Positions 50,620 to 59,628 are shown, numbered from the stretch's first letter. The stretch: 64,000 nt of DNA from Hominenteromicrobium sp964531265 (GCA_964531265.1 CAZHDW010000009.1:10423-74422), one strand, 5' to 3'. Numbers and translations are program-made. Notes: a model not told the origin generated them from the sequence alone.

Positions 50620-52386
50620 ATGTTCCAATTAAAATGGATCTGGAAGAACCTCGAAGGGTGCCGAAAACGGTACATTTTCGCTTTGTGTTCGACAGTACTG
50701 CTGTCCGTGGCTGCATTGCTGAAATCAACTATCACTGCAGACATCATGGATACGGTATTCACACCGGTTATGGAGGGCGGTGTGGTAACTCCCGAGCTTT
50801 GGGATAGGCTGATCCAGCTTGTCATACTGCTCATCGGCTTTACGCTGTTCCGTACAGCCTTTAACTACCTCTCCATTATTACGTACGAGTCATGTTCTCA
50901 GAAGCTCATTTTCAAACTTCGCCGTGATCTTTATGCGAACATGCAGTCACAGGACAGCGATTTCTTCTCCAAGAATCGTACCGGTGACCTCATGACACGT
51001 CTGACAGGTGACCTCGATATGGTTCGCCATACGGTTACATATGTCATCCGTGCGCTCATCGACTGTGCTGTGCTGTTCCTCTCCACATCAATCACATTCC
51101 TGTGTGTTGATTGGCAGTTTGCACTCAGCCTGCTTATCTTTACACCGATCATTTTTGTTTTCACATCCGCTTTTTCAAAGCGTGTACGTCCTCTGCATAT
51201 CGACCAGCGTGAGCGCCTCTCACAGCTCAACACCGCCGCACAGGAGAATATCGCCGGCAACCGTGTTGTTAAGGCATTTGCAAGAGAGGATTACGAAATA
51301 GAGCAGTTTGATAAGAAGAGCAAGGAATATAAGGCTGCAACCCTGAAATCCTCCCTGCTGTGGCTGAAGTTTGCTCCTTATATCGACGGTCTTTCCCAGT
51401 CACTTTCAGTAGCTGTGCTTCTTGTCGGCGGTGTATTCCTCATCAACGGCAGAATCAGCATAGGTACCTTTACACTGTTCAATTCACTTACATGGACGCT
51501 TTCCAACCCGATGCGTATGCTCGGTATGCTCATCAATGACCTGCAGCGCTTCTTTGCTTCCGCAGCAAAGGTCATTGAGCTGTACTATGCACGCTCCACG
51601 ATTGTTACTCGCACCGATGCCGTAAAGAAGCAGGAAAGAGTAGAGGGCTCTGTAAAGTTCGAGAATGTTGGCCTTAAGCTCAACGGTACCGATGTCCTCA
51701 AGGATATCAATCTCGATATCAAGCCCGGCGAGACAATTGCAATTATGGGCCCGACAGGCTCCGGCAAGACCTCCCTTGTAAACCTCATACCGAGACTGAC
51801 GGATGTTACGGACGGTAAGATATATGTCGACGGTGTTCCGGTCGGCATGTATGACCTTAAAAAGCTGCGCAGCTCCATAGGCATTGCAACGCAGGATGTC
51901 TTCCTTTTCTCCGATTCCGTTGACGGAAATATCGCATACGGCGATCCGAATATGAAGGAGGACGAGGTCAAGAGATTTGCAAAGATCGCTTGTGTTGACT
52001 TTGCCGAGAAGCTCCAGGACGGCTTTGATACCGTTATCGGTGAGCGCGGCACGGGTCTTTCCGGTGGCCAGAAGCAGAGAATCGCTCTTGCACGTGCACT
52101 GGCTGTTAAGCCTTCCATACTTATTCTGGATGATACGACCTCCGCTGTCGATATGGAAACCGAGAAATACATTCAGGATCAGCTTGCAAGCCTCGAGTTC
52201 AACTGCACAAAGATTATTGTTGCGCAGAGAATATCCACCACAAAGCGCGCAGACCGCATAGTTATTCTCGAAGATGGACGTATTTCCGATGTCGGTACAC
52301 ATGATGAGCTCATCAGCAGACCGGGCTATTACCGCGAGGTCTATGAGCTGCAGAACGGCATTTACGGAAAGGGAGGTGCTGAATAA
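50620..52386 (+). CDS. ABC exporter subunit with degenerate ATP site
   Basis: Half-transporter, 588 residues: six membrane helices (to about 310) and a nucleotide domain with Walker A G-P-T-G-S-G-K-T (about 377-384) and L-S-G-G-Q-K-Q-R. The catalytic Glu after Walker B is Asp505 (L-I-L-D-D-T-T-S). This is the usual trait of the regulatory half of heterodimeric exporters such as TM287/288 and BmrCD. Multidrug or lipid export likely. Stop overlaps the next ATG by one base. Confidence 0.9.
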   Translation: MFQLKWIWKNLEGCRKRYIFALCSTVLLSVAALLKSTITADIMDTVFTPVMEGGVVTPELWDRLIQLVILLIGFTLFRTAFNYLSIITYESCSQKLIFKLRRDLYANMQSQDSDFFSKNRTGDLMTRLTGDLDMVRHTVTYVIRALIDCAVLFLSTSITFLCVDWQFALSLLIFTPIIFVFTSAFSKRVRPLHIDQRERLSQLNTAAQENIAGNRVVKAFAREDYEIEQFDKKSKEYKAATLKSSLLWLKFAPYIDGLSQSLSVAVLLVGGVFLINGRISIGTFTLFNSLTWTLSNPMRMLGMLINDLQRFFASAAKVIELYYARSTIVTRTDAVKKQERVEGSVKFENVGLKLNGTDVLKDINLDIKPGETIAIMGPTGSGKTSLVNLIPRLTDVTDGKIYVDGVPVGMYDLKKLRSSIGIATQDVFLFSDSVDGNIAYGDPNMKEDEVKRFAKIACVDFAEKLQDGFDTVIGERGTGLSGGQKQRIALARALAVKPSILILDDTTSAVDMETEKYIQDQLASLEFNCTKIIVAQRISTTKRADRIVILEDGRISDVGTHDELISRPGYYREVYELQNGIYGKGGAE

Positions 52387-54155
52387 TGGCAAGAAATCGT
52401 TTTGATGTTGATGAAAAGCTTGAAACCCCATTTAATATAAAGCATCTGCTTCGTGCTGGCGTTTATATCAAGCGCCACGCAAAAACCATGATAATTTCCC
52501 TGATCTTCTCAGCTATATCCGCAGCATGTGCCCTTGTCGGCCCGATGCTCGTTGAGCGCGCACTGAATGAGGCTGTTCCGAATAAGGACTACAAGCAGCT
52601 CATCATTTTGGCAGTCGTAATGCTCGTTTCCATTCTTCTGTCCATATTCTTCTCTATAAAGCGCTCCAAGTACATGACGATAGTTGGTCAGGAAATCATC
52701 TACAGCATTCGTAAGGATTTGTTTGAGCATTTGCAGAAGCTGCCGTTCCAGTTCTATGATGACAGACCGCACGGCAAGATTCTTACACGTGTTATCAACT
52801 ATGTAAATTCCGTTTCCGACGCACTTTCAAACGGTATCATAAACTTCGTGCTTGAGGTGTTCAACCTCATCCTCATAGCAATCTTCATGTTTATGTGCGA
52901 TGTTCGCCTTACACTTGTTGTAATGGCAGGTGTTCCGGTATTCGTAGTGGTCATCTTCATTTTGAAGCCTGCACAGCGCAGAGCATGGCAGGATACCTCC
53001 AACAAGAGCTCCAATCTCAATGCGTATCTGCATGAGAGCCTTGACGGTATGAAGATCACTCAGGTCTTCACAAGAGAAGAAAAGAACGCCGATATATATA
53101 ACGACCTCAACACAAAGATGTATAAGGCTTGGATGAAGGCACAGTACACCTCCAACCTGATAAGCCTTTCCGTTGAGGATATATCCACAATAGTTGTCGG
53201 TGCCATGTATCTCGTCGGACTTTCAATGCTCGGCCCCGCTATCCAGATAGGTACACTCATCGCTCTTGCCTCCTATGCATGGCGCTTCTGGCAGCCGATA
53301 CTCCAGCTTGCAAACCTCTATAATACGTTCATCAACGCTATAGCTTACCTTGAGCGTATATTTGAGATGATGGATGAACCGGTCACGGTCGATGACGCAC
53401 CCGATGCAACAGTGCTTCCGGCAATTCAGGGAAGCGTTACCTTCGACGATGTTACCTTCTCCTATGATAACGAGATAAATATCCTCGAGCACTTCAATCT
53501 CGATGTAAAGCCGGGCGAATCCATTGCTCTGGTTGGCCCGACAGGTGCCGGTAAGACAACGGTTGTAAACCTTATTTCTCGATTCTATAATATCAATTCC
53601 GGTGCAGTGCTCATTGACGGACATGATATCTCAAAGGTCACGCTGCATTCGCTCCGTGAGCAGATGGGCATCATGCTTCAGGACAGCTTCATCTTCTCCG
53701 GAACGATCATGGATAATATCAGATACGGCAGACTTGATGCAACGGATGAAGAGGTTATCGCCGCCGCTAAGACAGTGCGTGCGCATGACTTCATCAGCGA
53801 AATGCCGGATGGCTATTATACTCAGGTGAACGAGCGCGGTTCAAGACTTTCTCAGGGACAGAAGCAGCTTATTGCCTTTGCAAGAACGCTGCTCTCCGAC
53901 CCGAAGATACTTGTTCTCGACGAGGCTACATCCTCCATTGACGCTAAGACAGAGAGACTGCTTCAGGATGGTTTGAATGCACTGCTTGAGGGCAGAACGA
54001 GCTTCATCATTGCACACAGACTCTCCACTATCAAGAACTGTGACAGAATCCTGTATATTGCAAATAAGGGTATAGGTGAAAGCGGCAGCCATGACGAGCT
54101 TATGGCTCAGCACGGCAACTATTACCAGCTCTACACAGCACAGCTTGAAGAATAA
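52386..54155 (+). CDS. ABC exporter subunit with canonical ATP site
   Basis: 589 residues, partner of the previous gene. Six membrane helices, Walker A G-P-T-G-A-G-K-T, Walker B followed by Glu513 (V-L-D-E-A-T-S), and signature L-S-Q-G-Q-K-Q instead of L-S-G-G-Q. So the subunits differ in exactly the residues expected for one active composite site. GGAGGTG ribosome site. Confidence 0.92.
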   Translation: MARNRFDVDEKLETPFNIKHLLRAGVYIKRHAKTMIISLIFSAISAACALVGPMLVERALNEAVPNKDYKQLIILAVVMLVSILLSIFFSIKRSKYMTIVGQEIIYSIRKDLFEHLQKLPFQFYDDRPHGKILTRVINYVNSVSDALSNGIINFVLEVFNLILIAIFMFMCDVRLTLVVMAGVPVFVVVIFILKPAQRRAWQDTSNKSSNLNAYLHESLDGMKITQVFTREEKNADIYNDLNTKMYKAWMKAQYTSNLISLSVEDISTIVVGAMYLVGLSMLGPAIQIGTLIALASYAWRFWQPILQLANLYNTFINAIAYLERIFEMMDEPVTVDDAPDATVLPAIQGSVTFDDVTFSYDNEINILEHFNLDVKPGESIALVGPTGAGKTTVVNLISRFYNINSGAVLIDGHDISKVTLHSLREQMGIMLQDSFIFSGTIMDNIRYGRLDATDEEVIAAAKTVRAHDFISEMPDGYYTQVNERGSRLSQGQKQLIAFARTLLSDPKILVLDEATSSIDAKTERLLQDGLNALLEGRTSFIIAHRLSTIKNCDRILYIANKGIGESGSHDELMAQHGNYYQLYTAQLEE

Positions 54156-54167
54156 TCGACAAACAAA

Positions 54168-54209
54168 AACATCCGTCGGTGCCGTTTCGGTGCCTGACGG
54201 ATGTTTTTT
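54168..54209. terminator. terminator after the ABC exporter
   Basis: ACATCCGTC (54169-54177) pairs with GACGGATGT (54196-54204), followed by TTTTT; convergent spo0A lies beyond. Confidence 0.75.
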
Positions 54210-54263
54210 GTGCCTGAAATTTGAAAATGCATGTGGAGTGAATTCACATTGAAGATCGAAAGT

Positions 54264-55025
54264 CTATGATACGTGATCCATTTGCAGACATAGCTTATCG
54301 GATATCATAGCTATGAATTCGCTGTTTGTGGGCTTTCCGCGAGTGTTATGTATGGTGTAGCCGAAGTATGAGTTCAGCACATCAACATCGCCCCTGTCCC
54401 ATGCAACTTCAATTGCATGCCTTATGGCTCTTTCAACACGGGAGCTGGTGGTCTCGTACTGCTTTGCGACACTGGGGTAGAGCTGCTTTGTAACAGCGTT
54501 TATTATCTCCGGGTCGCTTATAGCCATAAGTATTGAATCTCTGAGGTAATGGTAGCCCTTGATATGTGCGGGTACACCTATCTGATGCAGTATCTCTGTT
54601 ACCTGTATGCGCAGATCGTTTTTGGAGAAATTACCGGGATTTACGGGCTTTTCCGTACCTATAAGCTCAAAAATGCGGTCAAGCAGCTCGGCTTTGTTGT
54701 ACGGCTGTATCGCATAATAGGCTGCACCGGCCTCCATTACCTGTTTTTCAAGAGCCGGAGAGGAATAGGCTGCACTGATCAAAAATACCGGTTTTCGAAT
54801 GCCCTCGGTGTTTACCGCATGCATAACACCAACTGCATCCAAGCCTGCCATAAAGATGCTCATAATTACTGCGTCGGGCTTCTCTTCGCGTATTCGTGAG
54901 ACGAGAGCGGTGCCGTTTTTGCCGGTGAGGATTATCTGAGCGCCGCGGGCTGCGGCGGATTCGATATGTTCGCGTCCCCATTCGCCGTCATCTGCACAAA
55001 TAATAATCTTTATTTGCTTTTCCAT
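54264..55025 (-). CDS. spo0A: stage 0 sporulation protein A with degenerate receiver
   Basis: Master regulator of sporulation, 253 residues. The DNA-binding effector domain (about 140-253) is well conserved: H-I-K-G-Y-H-Y-L-R, the recognition part and R-V-E-R-A-I-R-H-A-I-E-V-A-W. The receiver domain keeps the acidic pair Asp12-Asp13, but the phosphoryl acceptor (Asp56 in Bacillus) is Ser56 (codon AGC at 54858-54860), the Thr84 position is Ser84, and the conserved Lys is Gln107. It therefore should not accept phosphate by the classical route. GGAGG precedes the ATG. The usual upstream neighbour spoIVB is missing; its decayed 3' end lies at 61.0 and 63.8 kb. Confidence 0.93.
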   Translation of the reverse strand: MEKQIKIIICADDGEWGREHIESAAARGAQIILTGKNGTALVSRIREEKPDAVIMSIFMAGLDAVGVMHAVNTEGIRKPVFLISAAYSSPALEKQVMEAGAAYYAIQPYNKAELLDRIFELIGTEKPVNPGNFSKNDLRIQVTEILHQIGVPAHIKGYHYLRDSILMAISDPEIINAVTKQLYPSVAKQYETTSSRVERAIRHAIEVAWDRGDVDVLNSYFGYTIHNTRGKPTNSEFIAMISDKLCLQMDHVS

Positions 55026-55059
55026 GACTAACCTCCTGCATTATCTGAAATGTGAATAA

Positions 55060-55088
55060 ATTTTACCATATCTATTTTATGTTTGCAA
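55060..55088 (-). promoter_or_regulatory. spo0A promoter
   Basis: Minus strand TTGCAA (55083-55088), 17-bp spacer, TAAAAT (55060-55065). Confidence 0.6.
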
Positions 55089-55110
55089 GAGCAAGGTGCA
55101 CAGAAAAATC

Positions 55111-55127
55111 GGTCGAAGTGTGTCGAA
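55111..55127 (+). promoter_or_regulatory. tandem 0A-box-like sites upstream of spo0A
   Basis: GGTCGAA (55111-55117) and TGTCGAA (55121-55127), the second an exact match to the 0A-box core, spaced by exactly 10 bp on the same strand. They lie about 23 bp upstream of the spo0A -35, suitable for autoregulation. Confidence 0.55.
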
Positions 55128-55223
55128 AATGTGCGTTAATACTCAAAAGAAAAGCTATTATGGGGGAATGCGGTGGAAATTGCGATAAATTTTATTTATT
55201 CCAACTTAAAAAAATTCGGTAGT

Positions 55224-55252
55224 TTGACAGTTGCTTTGTGAAATATTATAAT
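55224..55252 (+). promoter_or_regulatory. consensus promoter of the TrmH-type methyltransferase gene
   Basis: TTGACA (55224-55229), 17-bp spacer, TATAAT (55247-55252), a perfect sigma-A promoter. Confidence 0.8.
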
Positions 55253-55295
55253 ATCCTTTAGTAGTATGGTTAATGCAGAACGGATGGGATAGAGA

Positions 55296-56120
55296 ATGAA
55301 TCTGATAGAGATATATGATTTCAATGCGCCGGAGCTTGATGCCTATGCAAGGCTTACTGAGGCGCAGTTACTGAATAAGGATAAGCTTTCAGAGGGGCTT
55401 TTCATTGCGGAAAGCCCAAAGGTGATCGAGCGCGCACTCGATGCCGGCTATGAGCCGGTTTCCTTTCTGGCGGAAAAGTGCAATATGCACGGCGAGACAC
55501 TTTCCGTAATAGAGCGCTGCGGCGACATACCCGTATATACAGCGGAGTTTGACGTACTGACGCAGCTTACCGGCTATAAGCTGACAAGAGGAATGCTGTG
55601 CGCCATGCGCAGAAAGGAGCTTCTGTCTGTGGAGGAGATATGCCGAGACGCAAGGCGGATAGCTGTGCTTGAAAGCGTGATGAATCCCACAAATGTCGGT
55701 GCTATATTCCGCTCTGCTGCGGCTCTCAATATTGATGCCGTCCTGCTGACTCCGGGCTGTAGCAATCCGTTGTACAGGCGTGCTGCCCGTGTGAGCATGG
55801 GCACGGTTTTCCAGGTGCCGTGGACATTCATCGGCAGCAAGCCAGAGGAGTGGCCGCATCCCGGTATGGAGTGCCTTAAAGAGCTCGGCTTTAAGACAGC
55901 GGCTATGGCGCTCAAGGATGATTCCGTCTCGATCGATGATTCCGCTCTGATGAGCGAGGATAAGCTTGCGATCATTCTCGGCACGGAGGGGGACGGTCTC
56001 TCCGGTGATACGATTGCGGAATGCGATTATACCGTTAAGATACCTATGTCTCATGGGGTGGATTCTCTGAACGTGGCGGCTGCAAGTGCGGTGGCGTTCT
56101 GGCAGCTCGGAAACAGATGA
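55296..56120 (+). CDS. TrmH/SpoU family RNA 2'-O-methyltransferase
   Basis: 274 residues: N-terminal L30e-like substrate-binding domain, then the SPOUT fold with N-P-T-N-V-G-A-I-F-R-S-A-A, L-G-T-E-G-D-G-L and I-P-M-S-H-G-V-D-S-L-N-V-A-A-A. Methylates 23S rRNA or tRNA ribose. No RNA target can be read off. Not related to sporulation despite the SpoU name. Confidence 0.9.
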   Translation: MNLIEIYDFNAPELDAYARLTEAQLLNKDKLSEGLFIAESPKVIERALDAGYEPVSFLAEKCNMHGETLSVIERCGDIPVYTAEFDVLTQLTGYKLTRGMLCAMRRKELLSVEEICRDARRIAVLESVMNPTNVGAIFRSAAALNIDAVLLTPGCSNPLYRRAARVSMGTVFQVPWTFIGSKPEEWPHPGMECLKELGFKTAAMALKDDSVSIDDSALMSEDKLAIILGTEGDGLSGDTIAECDYTVKIPMSHGVDSLNVAAASAVAFWQLGNR

Positions 56121-56143
56121 CGGAAATCCGCTTATACGGCATA

Positions 56144-56172
56144 TTGTAAAAGGTGTCGATTTTTGGTATAAT
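56144..56172 (+). promoter_or_regulatory. promoter of the MerR-type gene
   Basis: TTGTAA (56144-56149), 17-bp spacer, TATAAT (56167-56172). Spacer length is 17, not the long spacer of classic MerR-activated promoters. Confidence 0.6.
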
Positions 56173-56201
56173 CAAAAAAGAAGCTGAATGGAGGTGTTAC
56201 C

Positions 56202-56633
56202 GTGTATTCAATGAAAGAGGCCTGCGAGAAGACGGGGCTGAATTACGAAACCTTGAAGTTTTACTGCAATCAGGGGTTAGTGCCCCATGTCAAGAGGGAC
56301 GAGCGCAACAGGCGCGTTTTTGATGACAGGGATATTGCGTGGATAAATAGCCTGAATTGCCTTAAAAGATGTGGTATGGGCATACAGGAGATGAAGGATT
56401 ATATGGATCTCTGCTTCAAAGGAATGGAGTCAATTCCCGAGCGAAAGAAGCTGCTGCTTGAAAAGAGAGCACTGCTCGAGGAGGAACTCAACAGGATTCG
56501 TGAGAGTATAGCATATATCGACTGGAAGCAGGAGCTGTATGATAATATTCTTGCCGGAAAAGAGCCGTATAAGAGTAATCTCATCATCGTCAATGACAGT
56601 ACGGAGAGCAGCTCAGTGCATGAATCCGATTGA
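56202..56633 (+). CDS. MerR family transcriptional regulator
   Basis: 143 residues. N-terminal winged helix (M-K-E-A-C-E-K-T-G-L-N-Y-E-T-L-K-F-Y), then a long coiled coil (about 68-108) and a short tail without a metal Cys motif. GTG start after GGAGGTG. Not adjacent to an obvious target; the downstream GDPD gene has its own promoter. Confidence 0.85.
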   Translation: MYSMKEACEKTGLNYETLKFYCNQGLVPHVKRDERNRRVFDDRDIAWINSLNCLKRCGMGIQEMKDYMDLCFKGMESIPERKKLLLEKRALLEEELNRIRESIAYIDWKQELYDNILAGKEPYKSNLIIVNDSTESSSVHESD

Positions 56634-56668
56634 CAGCCCTGCGGTTGCTTGAAAAGTGCTGTTTGTGG

Positions 56669-56697
56669 TTGATATTTGTAATATCAAGTGCTATAAT
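56669..56697 (+). promoter_or_regulatory. promoter of the GDPD gene with palindrome
   Basis: TTGATA (56669-56674), 17-bp spacer, TATAAT (56692-56697). GATAT-ttgta-ATATC (56671-56685) overlaps the spacer. Confidence 0.65.
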
Positions 56698-56738
56698 CAA
56701 GCCAGAAAGCATGATTTCATGCGTTAGGAGTGTGTTGT

Positions 56739-57467
56739 ATGAATACGATAAAGATCGATTCCGGCAAAACAAAAATGGTCGCACACAGAGGCGTCAGCGG
56801 ACTTGAAAAGGAAAATACCTGTCCTGCCTTTGTTGCAGCGGGCAACAGAAGTCATTATGGCGTTGAGACCGATGTGCATGTCACAAAGGACGGACAATTC
56901 GTAATAATCCATGATGAGACCACTGACAGAGTTTCAAACGGCGAGTTTTGCATAAATGTTGAAGAAAACGATTATGCAGTGCTTGAAAATGTCGTTCTGC
57001 CGGATATTGATGGTAGCCGAAACAGACAGGATATCCGCGTGCCGCTGCTCAAGGACTATATCTCGATATGCAAGAAGTACGAGAAAGTCTGCGTTCTGGA
57101 GATCAAAAACGAGTTTGCCCGTGATGATCTTGAAAGAATGATAGAGGAGATAAAGTCCCTAGGATATATCGCTAATGTGACATTTATTTCCTTCTCATGG
57201 AAGAACTGCGTTGTTACAAGAGAATTGTTGCCGAATAACAAGATTCAGTGGCTCACGGTCGAAGAGGTCGACGACGCGATGATACAGAAGCTTGTGGAGA
57301 ACAAGCTTGATCTCGATATCTATTATGAGAGACTTACAGCGGAGAACGTCAAGCAGCTCCACGACAACGGCATTGAGGTAAACTGCTGGACATGCGATAC
57401 CAAGGTTGAGGGCGAGAAGCTCGTCGGCTTCGGCGTTGATTACATAACCTCAAATATTCTCGAATAA
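56739..57467 (+). CDS. glycerophosphodiester phosphodiesterase family protein
   Basis: 242 residues. GDPD signature A-H-R-G (residues 15-18), E-T-D-V and H-D-E-T-T-D-R; L-E-I-K in the barrel core. Cytoplasmic TIM-barrel that releases glycerol 3-phosphate from deacylated lipids. ATG 56739 after TTAGGAG. Confidence 0.9.
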   Translation: MNTIKIDSGKTKMVAHRGVSGLEKENTCPAFVAAGNRSHYGVETDVHVTKDGQFVIIHDETTDRVSNGEFCINVEENDYAVLENVVLPDIDGSRNRQDIRVPLLKDYISICKKYEKVCVLEIKNEFARDDLERMIEEIKSLGYIANVTFISFSWKNCVVTRELLPNNKIQWLTVEEVDDAMIQKLVENKLDLDIYYERLTAENVKQLHDNGIEVNCWTCDTKVEGEKLVGFGVDYITSNILE

Positions 57468-57502
57468 TACTTTTTTGAAATTAACACATCTTGAACCCAA
57501 AA

Positions 57503-57532
57503 GTGGAGCGTGTCGATATCGATGCGCTCCAC
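57503..57532. terminator. hairpin similar to the element at 6433-6462
   Basis: GTGGAGCGtgTC (57503-57514) and GATGCGCTCCAC (57521-57532) around GATATC; flanks AAAA and AAATTGTTTT match the other copy. Probable terminator of GDPD. The remaining 57533-57720 shows no convincing gene. Confidence 0.6.
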
Positions 57533-57739
57533 AAATTGTTTTATAAGCACTTGCGAATACGAGCAGCACTGCTTTTGCTGAGCCTACAAAAGAAAATGTA
57601 TGCCTGTGCAAGCTTGGAGCATTTTATTAACAGGAACGGGAAAGCCGGGTTAAGTTTTGCTGAATTTTGCGAAAGTACTGGATTTTTTCTTTAATTTGTC
57701 GTATAGTTGTTGTAGCAATTTTTGAGAGGAACTTGATAG

Positions 57740-58876
57740 ATGAATAATGGATCCATGCACTGGGCCTCCGTCTGGGGAAATGCCGTATCTATTGCGGAGA
57801 ATCGTCCGGAGAGCTTCAGTAAGAACATCACACTGCGTTACCCGATATATACACAGTTCGGCGGCACTGCAATGCGCCTGACATTTGATAATTACTGCGG
57901 TACTGAGCCGATAACTATAGAAAAAACTACGGTATATGTGAACGGAAGCTTCTATCCGGTAATGTTCGGCGGCGAGCGTGCAGTCAGCATTCCTGCCGGA
58001 GAAAGAGCGGTATCGGATGAGCTTTCATGCGATGTTACGGCGCAGACAACGTTCGATGTCAGCTTCTATCTTAAGGATTACACACAGATGCGTTCGGTTG
58101 TATTTACATGCGGCCCGATTTCCGAGGGTAGCTATGCTCTGGGCGATCATACCGAAACGGCGGATTTCCCGATAGATATATCGAGAACAACGCATTATTT
58201 CTACTTCCTGACAAATGTTTCCGTATACACAAAGGCTCAGAATCGCACGGTAGTGTGCTTTGGAGACTCCATCACGGCTCAGGATTGGCCGGATTACCTC
58301 ACCATGCGCTGCATTCAGGAGGGCTACAATCACACAGCCATTATTCGCAGGGCAACGAGCGGCTCGAGAATACTGAGGGAGTATAACTGCATAACGTATG
58401 AATCCTACGGACTCAGGGGAGAGAATCGCTTCCCCCATGAGGTTCCGGCGGACGGCGTTGATACCGTTATAATCCAGCAGGGTATCAATGACATCATCCA
58501 CCCGGTTGGTACGGCGGTTAATCCATTCAGACCGATGAGCGATCTTCCGACGGTTGAGGAGCTTATTGAGGGCCTGAAATACTATATAAAAGAGGCACGC
58601 TCCTATGGCTACAAGGTCTATATAGGTACACTTCTGCCGATAAAGGGCTGGAGAACCTATGCACCCTTCCGCGAAGAGATGAGAAATGCCTATAATGAGT
58701 GGATACGTACAACGGATCTGATAGACGGCTGTGTTGATTTTGACAAGGCCGTACATGATCCGAACGACCCCTCCGCGTTCCTGCCGGAGTATGACAGCGG
58801 AGATCATCTGCATCCGAGTCCTGCCGGCTACAGAGCAATGGCCGCTGCAATACCGGATGAAATATTGAACGGCTGA
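57740..58876 (+). CDS. SGNH/GDSL hydrolase with N-terminal beta domain
   Basis: 378 residues: an N-terminal beta-sandwich (about 1-165) and a C-terminal SGNH domain with block I F-G-D-S-I-T (Ser177), block III G-I-N-D and block V S-G-D-H-L-H-P-S. Intracellular by lack of signal. Two-domain shape resembles CE2-type carbohydrate esterases; deacetylation of oligosaccharides is a reasonable inference. GAGAGGA upstream. Confidence 0.85.
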   Translation: MNNGSMHWASVWGNAVSIAENRPESFSKNITLRYPIYTQFGGTAMRLTFDNYCGTEPITIEKTTVYVNGSFYPVMFGGERAVSIPAGERAVSDELSCDVTAQTTFDVSFYLKDYTQMRSVVFTCGPISEGSYALGDHTETADFPIDISRTTHYFYFLTNVSVYTKAQNRTVVCFGDSITAQDWPDYLTMRCIQEGYNHTAIIRRATSGSRILREYNCITYESYGLRGENRFPHEVPADGVDTVIIQQGINDIIHPVGTAVNPFRPMSDLPTVEELIEGLKYYIKEARSYGYKVYIGTLLPIKGWRTYAPFREEMRNAYNEWIRTTDLIDGCVDFDKAVHDPNDPSAFLPEYDSGDHLHPSPAGYRAMAAAIPDEILNG

Positions 58877-58890
58877 TATATGCAAAGCAA

Positions 58891-58920
58891 AAAGCGATGA
58901 CAACGCGGTCATCGCTTTTT
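58891..58920. terminator. bidirectional terminator
   Basis: AAAGCGATGAC (58891-58901) pairs with GTCATCGCTTT (58908-58918), followed by TT. Confidence 0.8.
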
Positions 58921-58933
58921 ATATGTGTGAATT

Positions 58934-59515
58934 TTATTGCTCGCGAAAGGTTATATTGCCGGTAACATGATCCATGGATTCAACAATGGCGAGTGATTCA
59001 AGTTGAAAACCGAGGTTGCGGATCATTCTTCCGCCTGGCTGGAAGCCCTTTTCAACGGCGATACCGATGCCTTCAACCGTAGCGCCTGCGTTCTGAACTA
59101 TCTGAATCAGTCCCTGCAGGGCGCAGCCATTTGCAAGGAAATCATCGATGATAAGCACATGATCGTCCTCGTTCAGGAATTTCTTTGCAACGATAACCTG
59201 ATTCTTGCATTTATGAGTAAAGGATTCTACCTCGGCCACATACATTTCGCCCTCAAGATTGACGCTTTTGGACTTCTTTGCAAATACAACGGGTACGTGG
59301 AAGTGCTGAGCTGCAATGCACGCAATGCCGATTCCGGAAGCCTCAATTGTCAGTATCTTGTTGATATTGTGACCCTCAAAGCGGCGTTTCCACTCAAGGC
59401 TCATCTCGTTGAACAGATCGGTATCCATCTGATGGTTCAGAAAGCTGTCGACCTTAAGGACGTTGCCTTCCTTTACGATACCGTCCTTTAAAATACGCTC
59501 TTCCAAACAATTCAT
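58934..59515 (-). CDS. xpt: xanthine phosphoribosyltransferase
   Basis: Purine salvage enzyme, 193 residues, xanthine + PRPP to XMP. PRPP loop I-I-D-D-F-L-A-N-G and the family start M-N-C-L-E-E-R-I are present. The leader between promoter (59572-59600) and ATG is only about 50 nt, so it has no room for the purine riboswitch that often controls xpt in Firmicutes. Confidence 0.94.
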   Translation of the reverse strand: MNCLEERILKDGIVKEGNVLKVDSFLNHQMDTDLFNEMSLEWKRRFEGHNINKILTIEASGIGIACIAAQHFHVPVVFAKKSKSVNLEGEMYVAEVESFTHKCKNQVIVAKKFLNEDDHVLIIDDFLANGCALQGLIQIVQNAGATVEGIGIAVEKGFQPGGRMIRNLGFQLESLAIVESMDHVTGNITFREQ

Positions 59516-59571
59516 AAGCTTGTTCCTTTCTTAATACGACAAAAATACCAATGAAAAGTTATTTGTTGACC

Positions 59572-59600
59572 ATTATAGCACATGTAAAAAAATAAAACAA
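59572..59600 (-). promoter_or_regulatory. promoter of xpt
   Basis: Minus strand TTGTTT (59595-59600), 17-bp spacer, TATAAT (59572-59577). Confidence 0.6.
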
Positions 59601-59628
59601 GCGGTTCCCTTACAGAGAAAGAACTGCT

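Noticed and set aside
57491..57694. Open frame of 67 codons after GDPD
   Set aside because: No ribosome site, runs through the hairpin 57503-57532, no family likeness.
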